A DNA stretch of 18,269 bases from Bacteroidales bacterium UBA1182 (GTDB taxonomy: Bacteria; Bacteroidota; Bacteroidia; Bacteroidales; Bacteroidaceae): the NCBI GenBank assembly GCA_002310015.1, contig DBYQ01000088.1, forward strand, positions 1-18,269. Reading direction: 5' to 3'. Position 1 is the stretch's first letter; every line of letters begins with the position of its first letter. The position numbers and the translations under genes are program-made. The notes under the pieces were generated by a model, which had not been told where the DNA came from, made no database searches, and was given only the letters and a program-made list of their open reading frames with translations. Positions 12,418 to 18,269 of this stretch are shown piece by piece.

Positions 12418-13527
12418 AAAGTAGTCTTCCAGAGCCTTCTCCAACTCATCCCCGCGAAGATTGCGTCCGATGATAGTACCCTCGGCGTCAATCAGGAATG
12501 TGCAGGGAATAGCGGTAACTGAATACTGAGCAGCAGGTGAATCAGCATTATCAGCGCCGTTCCACAACTGTACCCAGTTCATACCATTTGCCTTGATTGC
12601 ATTCTGCCATGCCTCTGTATCATCATCAACAGAAACACTTACAATCTCAAATCCCTTTGATTTGAACTTGTTATAGGCAGCCTTGAGATTAGGAACCTCA
12701 TTCATGCAAGGAGTACACCAACTGGCCCAGAAGTCAAGCAGTGTAATCTTGTTTTTGCCTACATAATCTGAAAGTTTAGCCTTGGTATCATAGCTCCCCC
12801 TCTTGTCAAGAATGGCGGTCTCAAAATCAAGATACTGATGCCCCAGGCTAACACTGAGCTGAGATTTTATCATAGCGGTAAGCTGACCGAATACAATATC
12901 GCTCCCGAACGTGGGTGCCAATGCCTCCAGCATCTTCATAACCTCCTCAGGCTCAAACAAAGAATAGTTATCCATCAATTGCCTGTATCCATAATAAAGG
13001 CCCGCATTCTTAATAATATCATTTGCCAGCATAGCCTTGAAACGCTCCTGTAGTTGCCCCATCTGATTATAAAGGTCTGAGGCATCACCTTGTGATGCCA
13101 AAGTTATGCGGATCTTATCTTCAATCTCACTAGCCTCAATGTTAAGAGGTTCTGAGTCATCAATAAAACTCTGGAATGCATCATTGTTTGGAGCACCTTC
13201 AACACGCTGTACACCATTCTCAACATCCACAAAGACATCAATGGAGCCACGCTCCAAATACAGTTCACATCCTCCTATATTGTCATCCATGTCAAAAGTA
13301 ATAACTGCTATCTGCGCAGTATCAGTCTCACCCTTGAAAGAGAACTTCCCGTTCTTGAGAACAGCAGAATCCAGTGGCATCAGACTGTTGTAGTCAATGA
13401 TGTTCAAAGTCATCATAGTACCGTCCTCAAGACCTTCAATATGACCGTTTATCTTATAGGAATTTTTACTGCCGCATGATGCCATAGCGACCATAGCGAC
13501 AAAGGCCAATAACAATTTCTTTATCAT
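12409..13527 (-). CDS. TlpA-family thioredoxin lipoprotein with N-terminal DUF4369-like domain
   Basis: This 372-residue protein is a predicted lipoprotein (MASCGSK, lipidated C18). An N-terminal beta-rich region (about 24-115: YKINGHIEG, GTMMTLNI, GKFSFKGE) fits DUF4369, followed by a helical linker and a C-terminal thioredoxin-fold domain of the TlpA/ResA type. The redox motif is WASWCTPC (C271, C274), and the cis-proline lies in AIPCTFLID (P341). Such proteins reduce disulfides in envelope or cytochrome proteins, and Bacteroidota have many paralogues. Its ATG overlaps the prs stop by 4 bases (ATGA), so it depends on the prs transcript, an unusual partnering with no clear functional link. 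Its last codons and stop lie in a repeat element, so the C-terminal residues YFKN may have been altered by repeat insertion. Confidence 0.9.
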   Translation of the reverse strand: MIKKLLLAFVAMVAMASCGSKNSYKINGHIEGLEDGTMMTLNIIDYNSLMPLDSAVLKNGKFSFKGETDTAQIAVITFDMDDNIGGCELYLERGSIDVFVDVENGVQRVEGAPNNDAFQSFIDDSEPLNIEASEIEDKIRITLASQGDASDLYNQMGQLQERFKAMLANDIIKNAGLYYGYRQLMDNYSLFEPEEVMKMLEALAPTFGSDIVFGQLTAMIKSQLSVSLGHQYLDFETAILDKRGSYDTKAKLSDYVGKNKITLLDFWASWCTPCMNEVPNLKAAYNKFKSKGFEIVSVSVDDDTEAWQNAIKANGMNWVQLWNGADNADSPAAQYSVTAIPCTFLIDAEGTIIGRNLRGDELEKALEDYFKN

Positions 13528-14471
13528 TTGATTAAGTATTGCGAGCTGATAGACTCATTTGAAATGACCCTGCGGATAGTCTCTGCAAACATCTGTGCAA
13601 CAGATACCTGCTTGAGTTTCTTGCAAGGGATGGCGTTGCGGTAAGGAATACTGTTGGTAAATACTATCTCCTCCAACTCTGAATTGTCCACACGTACAGG
13701 AGCGTCACCTGACATCACGCAGTGTGATGCAATGGCGCGTACGGATTTGGCACCGGCCTCCTTCATAACATCGGCAGCCTTGCATATTGTACCTGCGGTA
13801 TCAACGATATCGTCAACAATAACCACATTCTTGCCCTGTACATCACCTATGATGCGGATATCATCCACCACATTGGCTCTTGTACGTGTCTTCTGGCAGA
13901 GCACCAAAGGCACATCCAGGAACTTGGCGTATGCGCTGGCACGCTTACTGCCGCCTACATCGGGAGCAGCCATAACCAGATCATCAAGCTTAAGGCTCTG
14001 GATATAAGGCAGGAAAGCCATTGATGCATACAGATGATCCACCGGAACATCAAAGAATCCCTGGATCTGGTCTGCATGCAGGTCCATAGTAATAAGACGG
14101 TCTATTCCGGCGGTGCTGAGCATATCGGCCACCAACTTGGCGCCTATTGACACACGCGGCTTGTCCTTACGGTCCTGACGGGCCCAACCAAAGTAAGGAA
14201 TAACGGCATTCACTGACTTGGCCGATGCACGCTTGGCTGCATCAATCATAAGCAGAAGCTCCATCAGATTGTCAGATGACGGGAATGTGGACTGTACCAG
14301 GAACACATCCTTACCGCGGATAGACTCCTCATACGATACTGCAAACTCACCGTCTGCAAAATGAGACACATTCATGTTGCCCAGGGGGCATTTAAGGTAA
14401 TCGCATATCTCTTTGGCCAGGTACATGGTGTTTGTACCGCAAAAGACCAGGAAAGGATTGCTTTGATCCAT
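13524..14471 (-). CDS. prs: Ribose-phosphate pyrophosphokinase (PRPP synthetase)
   Basis: This 315-residue cytoplasmic enzyme transfers pyrophosphate from ATP to ribose 5-phosphate, making PRPP for purine, pyrimidine, histidine and NAD synthesis. Key motifs are ARQDRKDKPR (97-106), DLHADQIQGFFD (130-141, metal and ribose-phosphate site), the flexible-loop residues K194 and R196 in QKTRTR, and the PRPP-binding loop VVIVDDIVDTAGT (216-228). Length matches bacterial class I enzymes. The start MDQSNPFLVFCG fits the family, and a good -7 element lies 37 bases upstream. The downstream TlpA-type gene overlaps its stop by 4 bases. PRPP is the entry substrate of histidine synthesis, but the distance to the his genes makes no operon link. 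Confidence 0.97.
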   Translation of the reverse strand: MDQSNPFLVFCGTNTMYLAKEICDYLKCPLGNMNVSHFADGEFAVSYEESIRGKDVFLVQSTFPSSDNLMELLLMIDAAKRASAKSVNAVIPYFGWARQDRKDKPRVSIGAKLVADMLSTAGIDRLITMDLHADQIQGFFDVPVDHLYASMAFLPYIQSLKLDDLVMAAPDVGGSKRASAYAKFLDVPLVLCQKTRTRANVVDDIRIIGDVQGKNVVIVDDIVDTAGTICKAADVMKEAGAKSVRAIASHCVMSGDAPVRVDNSELEEIVFTNSIPYRNAIPCKKLKQVSVAQMFAETIRRVISNESISSQYLIK

Positions 14472-14508
14472 AAGGAATTGACTGTAATTGTTTATAGTTT
14501 TTGCAGTG

Positions 14509-14516
14509 CAAAGTTA
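14509..14516 (-). promoter_or_regulatory. -7 element of the prs promoter
   Basis: On the minus strand TAACTTTG is an exact match to TAnnTTTG, 37 bases before the ATG. No TTG stands at the expected 20 bases upstream, so the -33 contact is weak or atypical. Confidence 0.55.
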
Positions 14517-14589
14517 CAAATAAATAGGACTCACCACCGGCCCTTCTCTTCAATTTTTACATTATTTATCAACAACATGACTTTATCAT

Positions 14590-14608
14590 TATATTTGTAT
14601 TACTTTTG
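14590..14608 (+). promoter_or_regulatory. Two overlapping candidate -7 elements for the large secreted protein
   Basis: TATATTTG (14590-14597) and TACTTTTG (14601-14608) both match TAnnTTTG, 50 and 39 bases before the chosen ATG. Neither has a TTG at 20 bases upstream. Start sites from these would give short leaders and exclude the more upstream ATG at 14606. Confidence 0.45.
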
Positions 14609-14647
14609 TGTTCTCAAAACTCATTAGAGTCAAAGACTTGCCTATTT

Positions 14648-17587
14648 ATGAAAAAGATCTCATCTGTTTTGATTACCCTGTTGGTATTATCTGCCGCCTG
14701 CGCAAGTGCAAAACCCTTATCCGTCGTTCTCAAGAGTACAGTACCATTGTCATCGGGCGGGACCAGAATCAGTCAGCCGCGTTACGGAAATCAGTATCTG
14801 TCACATATTGATTACCTGTACAGTATAGCCGACGGTCCTTTCATTCAGAACGGCTCCATGACTATCACATATAATGAAAACGGTTCAATCATAAAAACAG
14901 AATCAGCACAAAAGAATACGGATAATATCATCAACTTATATTCAACTTTGAATACAACCATTCCGCTCAACGCCACGCTCTACAAAATAAAGGTTCAGAC
15001 TGATGATGAAGACAGGAATGAGATCTACTATATTGATTCTGAGACTGGCCAGAGACATGATATATCGGTATCTATCACCACCAATTACAACGGCAGCCCT
15101 GCATATGTAATTGAAAAGAAACTGGACAACACCGGCAATATGATTGAGTATGCTAAAGTTGAATCAGAATTTGACGGTCAGGGCCGCCTCGTTGTAACAG
15201 TCTTCTACTCACCGCATTATACAGAACAGGACTCAATGTATCTTGACCTGTATAAGAAACTTGAATATGAGTATCTACCTGATGGCCTGGTTTCAACCAC
15301 AACTTCACATTATATCATCAACCCTGACGGCAACAGTTACTGGCAACCCGCTGAAAAGATTATCCAAGGAACTGATACTGAGGGATATTCCTGCTATGAA
15401 AGACTCGAATTCGACACTACAGGTTCCACCTGGATCGGAAAGGAGAAATACAGGAAAAAATTCAATGAATATGGCAGCACCATATACCATGAAAAGTATT
15501 CTTATGACACTGCTTTGGGAACTTTCTACCTGGTTTATAAGGAAGGCGCTGATTATATCGGCGACTCCCTGACAGCCGAATGGAATATCTACTACGAAGA
15601 GCCTCAAACCCTGGAGCAACTCTCTGATCCTGAATCACTTATATCACGGAGTAATAAATATTCAGATATATACTACACAGAACAGGAACTTGGCATTTCA
15701 CTGAGTGATTATCCCAATCTGGAACTGCCAGAAAAAAGAATTCTGTTCTATAGCGTTGAAAGCTATGAAAATGGCGTATATAATTGGGTTCCAGATGAAA
15801 TAATAGAGTATGAATATGCCCTGGTACCTGATAGTTATGACAATCCGGTGCTCACTTTCAAGAAAACTTCTGAGAAGCATTATACCCTTAACAACACCAA
15901 TAACGAGTGGAATCTTTCACAGGAAAAAAAGTGGAAATATGATGAATATGGAACCTATATCTTCAGGGAATTTTATGAGAACGATTCTATTTATGATCGC
16001 AAAACATTCCAATACAAATATGTCACACACGTTGACGGAGACAGTTCCTATATTGAGAAACTCACTGTCCTGAGAACATCTTCAGATATCTTCCATGGAG
16101 TCTATACGCCCTATGACAGTACGTATTATGAGTACGACGATGAAAACAGACCGATTTATACATACTCCTTTTCAAACTGGAATCTTGCCGACAGCATCTG
16201 GGAGGAACAAATCCGGGATAAAATCACATATGAGAACAATATTGTAACAGAGGTCTCTTCCGTATGGTTTTTTGAAGAGGAAGATTGGTTTGATTACAAA
16301 AAAAGTACAGCTGAATACTATCCGTCGGGCGACTTAAAGAACATACTTACTTATTACCTCACACTTGATGACCGAGACAGTTTATTCTGGATGACATATG
16401 ACTCTGTGAACATTGTAAAAGATGATGCCGACAGAATAATTCTTAAGGGATCATACTTTTATCTGAATCCTAATACAAACCTGTGGCTTAGTGGCATCAA
16501 GGAGGAAATCACTTATGATGACACCGCACTTACCAAAACATCGGTAGAATCAATAATGGACCAGGAAACGAACGAATGGTATCCGATGAGTAAAAATATT
16601 GAACAAAAGAATCTTCTTGGCGAGGTTATCCTGTCAGAATCATATCAATGGGATAATGATCTGAGCTGTTGGATAGGAAAAGAAAAGAAAGAGGAGGAAC
16701 ATGACATAAACGGCAATTTAATTCATTCTGCAACTTATGAGTGGAATCCTGACTCCCTGAGATGGACCGGCTTAGTCCGAACAGATTCTGAATTTGATGA
16801 ATTTGGCGCTCTTATTTATGAATGCTCCTATGATTCAACAGATTCAGACGGCAACTGGATACCTCTCTTCAAGACTCTGAATTATAGCGACTCATCTTTA
16901 GTTTTCCACAGTGAATACTACATGTGGGATTACGACCGCAACGACTGGCGCGGTTTGAGCAATACAGAAAGTCTTGACCTTCCGTTATTGATTATGGATG
17001 CTGATTATTACTGGGATGATGATGAATGGTGCTGGCAAGGCTACAGCAAAGAAATATACGCGTTCAGTACCATCAGCGGTATCACCCAATTCACCTATGC
17101 ATGGGATAAAGAGTCCAAGACCTGGGTAAATGATATAAATGTTGTAATTGAAACAAACAAAGGTGAAAATTCATCCTCAACAATTATATTCACACAATCC
17201 AAATGGGATCTGCAGAAATCAGATTGGATTTTGGAATCCAGAGAGACTCTCTCAGAGTTCAAGAATGACTATGGGAATACAGATTATATTCTTATTGTCA
17301 ATGAGAAATATGATACTGACAAGAATGAATGGTATCACTTCTACAGCACAAAAGATCTCTATGTTTATGACAATGAGACTGCGGTTGAAAGCATAAGCAT
17401 TAATGCCGATATCAGCGTTTCAGAGGGCGTCATATACGTCAATGCTGCCGATGAGAGCAGAATCACGATAGTATCAGTGACAGGTGGCGTAACGGCCTCA
17501 GGCACCCGCTCCGTTTCCGCCTCTGTTGTTCCCGGCATCTACCTGATTAACGTTGACGGAAAGACTGCTAAAGTCATTGTACGGTAA
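14648..17587 (+). CDS. Large secreted repeat protein with type IX-like C-terminal sorting domain
   Basis: This 979-residue protein starts with a signal peptide (MKKISSVLITLLVL, cleavage near ASA, residues 19-21); the upstream in-frame ATG at 14606 would bury that signal. The body is rich in Y, D, E, N and W and has no enzyme motif. From about residue 666 to 905 it shows tandem units of 29-37 residues with W at position 3 and again about seven residues on: YQWDNDLSCW, YEWNPDSLRW, YMWDYDRNDW, YYWDDDEWCW, YAWDKESKTW, SKWDLQKSDW. Similar but looser units occur earlier. The last 68 residues (about 912-979) have the Bacteroidota sorting-domain pattern ISVSEGVIYV, then VPGIYLINVDGKTAKVIVR, so export by the type IX system or a related route is likely. 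A role in adhesion or carbohydrate binding is inference. It stands alone, with ruvC convergent. Confidence 0.85.
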   Translation: MKKISSVLITLLVLSAACASAKPLSVVLKSTVPLSSGGTRISQPRYGNQYLSHIDYLYSIADGPFIQNGSMTITYNENGSIIKTESAQKNTDNIINLYSTLNTTIPLNATLYKIKVQTDDEDRNEIYYIDSETGQRHDISVSITTNYNGSPAYVIEKKLDNTGNMIEYAKVESEFDGQGRLVVTVFYSPHYTEQDSMYLDLYKKLEYEYLPDGLVSTTTSHYIINPDGNSYWQPAEKIIQGTDTEGYSCYERLEFDTTGSTWIGKEKYRKKFNEYGSTIYHEKYSYDTALGTFYLVYKEGADYIGDSLTAEWNIYYEEPQTLEQLSDPESLISRSNKYSDIYYTEQELGISLSDYPNLELPEKRILFYSVESYENGVYNWVPDEIIEYEYALVPDSYDNPVLTFKKTSEKHYTLNNTNNEWNLSQEKKWKYDEYGTYIFREFYENDSIYDRKTFQYKYVTHVDGDSSYIEKLTVLRTSSDIFHGVYTPYDSTYYEYDDENRPIYTYSFSNWNLADSIWEEQIRDKITYENNIVTEVSSVWFFEEEDWFDYKKSTAEYYPSGDLKNILTYYLTLDDRDSLFWMTYDSVNIVKDDADRIILKGSYFYLNPNTNLWLSGIKEEITYDDTALTKTSVESIMDQETNEWYPMSKNIEQKNLLGEVILSESYQWDNDLSCWIGKEKKEEEHDINGNLIHSATYEWNPDSLRWTGLVRTDSEFDEFGALIYECSYDSTDSDGNWIPLFKTLNYSDSSLVFHSEYYMWDYDRNDWRGLSNTESLDLPLLIMDADYYWDDDEWCWQGYSKEIYAFSTISGITQFTYAWDKESKTWVNDINVVIETNKGENSSSTIIFTQSKWDLQKSDWILESRETLSEFKNDYGNTDYILIVNEKYDTDKNEWYHFYSTKDLYVYDNETAVESISINADISVSEGVIYVNAADESRITIVSVTGGVTASGTRSVSASVVPGIYLINVDGKTAKVIVR

Positions 17588-17590
17588 AAC

Positions 17591-17618
17591 CTCTCGCAGA
17601 AATAATAATCTGCGAGGG
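17591..17618. terminator. Hairpin terminator between the repeat-protein gene and ruvC
   Basis: CTCGCAGA (17593-17600) pairs perfectly with TCTGCGAG (17609-17616), with a further T-G and C-G pair outside, around loop AATAATAA. On the minus strand it is followed by TTTT, so it best serves ruvC; on the plus strand there is no T tract, and read-through or factor-dependent ending is possible. Confidence 0.75.
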
Positions 17619-17619
17619 A

Positions 17620-18210
17620 TTACTCCGTGGGAGCTTTGCGTTTAGAGACTTTAGAGGGATTGCTTGAGATAAACTCCTTCCAACTTTTGGGTCCTTTCTT
17701 GCCGGTATCGGGCCTACCCATCTGCAGGTAGTGACAGTATGCGGCGGCCAGTGCATCGGTAGCATCAAGGAACTTGGGCATATCCTTCTCTTCAAGATGC
17801 AGCATACGCTGCAGCATCCCGGCCACCTGCTCCTTGCTGGCTGATCCGTTTCCCGTAATGGCCATCTTGATCTTGAGCGGAGCATATTCAGTGATAGGTA
17901 CGCTGTGGTTTATTGCAGCGGCAATGGCAACGCCCTGCGCACGGCCCAGTTTAAGCATGGACTGCACGTTCTTGCCAAAGAAAGGCGCCTCAATGGCCAT
18001 CTCATCGGGCAGATATGCGTCTATTATGCCGTTCACGCGCTGGAAAATATGGCCAAGTTTGAGATAGACATCATCCTCCTTACGCATATCTATTACGCCC
18101 ATAGTGACGATGGATGCCTTCCTATCTTCCACTTTGATAATGCCATAGCCCATCACGTTGGTGCCCGGGTCAATACCCAGAATTATTTTCTCTGCAAGCT
18201 GCCCTGCCAT
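17620..18210 (-). CDS. ruvC: Crossover junction endodeoxyribonuclease RuvC
   Basis: The Holliday-junction resolvase RuvC nicks two strands symmetrically, working with RuvAB in recombination repair. The RNase H-like fold has its acidic residues in place: ILGIDPGTNVMGYG (D14), MAIEAPFFGKN (glutamate) and DATDALAAAYCH (two aspartates near the C-terminus). QSMLKLGRAQGVAIAA and EYAPLKIKMAITGNGSASKEQ are typical RuvC blocks. The start at 18210 (MAGQLAEKIILGI) gives 196 residues; an upstream in-frame ATG at 18249 would add 13 basic residues and lies upstream of the likely promoter. The C-terminus has a lysine-rich extension (SKVSKRKAPTE). It has its own -7 element and a convergent hairpin. Confidence 0.96.
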   Translation of the reverse strand: MAGQLAEKIILGIDPGTNVMGYGIIKVEDRKASIVTMGVIDMRKEDDVYLKLGHIFQRVNGIIDAYLPDEMAIEAPFFGKNVQSMLKLGRAQGVAIAAAINHSVPITEYAPLKIKMAITGNGSASKEQVAGMLQRMLHLEEKDMPKFLDATDALAAAYCHYLQMGRPDTGKKGPKSWKEFISSNPSKVSKRKAPTE

Positions 18211-18229
18211 TCTCTTAATTTTTCTTTTG

Positions 18230-18237
18230 CGAAGATA
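18230..18237 (-). promoter_or_regulatory. -7 element of the ruvC promoter
   Basis: On the minus strand TATCTTCG is one base off TAnnTTTG and stands 19 bases before the ruvC ATG at 18210. No convincing -33 TTG is seen at 20 bases upstream. Confidence 0.45.
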
Positions 18238-18269
18238 GCAATAATTCAATCCTTATCATTACCTTTGCA

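Noticed and set aside
14690..14703. LSAAC as a lipobox in the large secreted protein.
   Set aside because: The -3 position is serine, not a typical aliphatic residue, and an ordinary signal-peptidase I site (ASA) follows directly.
14648..17587. Large YD/WD-rich protein as an Rhs or YD-repeat toxin.
   Set aside because: It lacks the Rhs core and a variable toxin end, and instead ends in a sorting-domain-like C-terminus.

Overview
The window looks like chromosomal DNA of a gut-type member of the Bacteroidales (Bacteroidota). The signs are a class III fructose-1,6-bisphosphatase, a fused HisB, a DUF4476 protein, a DUF4369/TlpA-type lipoprotein, many secreted products and lipoproteins, a C-terminal type IX-secretion-like sorting domain, and promoters of the Bacteroidota form (TTG, about 20 bases, then TAnnTTTG) instead of sigma70 boxes. 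No rRNA, tRNA, CRISPR array, transposase or phage gene was seen.

Layout, left to right: (1) 1-1674, the end of a histidine operon (3' part of hisC, then bifunctional hisB). (2) 1675-1903, an intergenic stretch with a 20-bp perfect inverted repeat, a third copy of its core, a hairpin and a promoter. (3) 1904-4320, a tightly packed four-gene operon made of two copies of one module: a small outer-membrane beta-barrel-like protein followed by a small lipoprotein. Neither half has a function I can name. (4) 4373-5312, on the minus strand, a MntA-HepT type toxin-antitoxin pair. The antitoxin carries an N-terminal helix-turn-helix, and its promoter holds a 12-bp perfect inverted repeat that is a convincing autoregulatory operator. 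(5) 5380-8879, fbp and the convergent dipeptidase gene pepD, separated by an 85-nt near-perfect palindrome. (6) 8968-9832, a small membrane protein and an OmpH/Skp-like lipoprotein, ending in a clear terminator. (7) 9884-11245, a secreted CE15-type glucuronoyl esterase. (8) 11397-12191, a secreted protein with two DUF4476 copies. (9) 12409-14471, on the minus strand, prs followed by an overlapping TlpA-family thioredoxin lipoprotein gene. (10) 14648-17587, a 979-residue secreted protein with tryptophan-rich repeats and a C-terminal sorting-like domain. (11) 17620-18210, ruvC on the minus strand.

hisC/hisB, fbp, prs and ruvC are housekeeping genes. The 1.7-5.3 kb block between hisB and fbp reads as an accessory insertion: its genes look more AT-rich than hisB and fbp, it is bounded by repeat DNA, and it holds a duplicated surface module and a toxin-antitoxin pair. 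The CE15 esterase suggests access to plant cell-wall material (ester links between lignin and glucuronoxylan). Several gene ends carry the same AATTGAAA-type repeat directly after the stop codon, including a 35-bp perfect inverted pair between the DUF4476 and TlpA-type genes.
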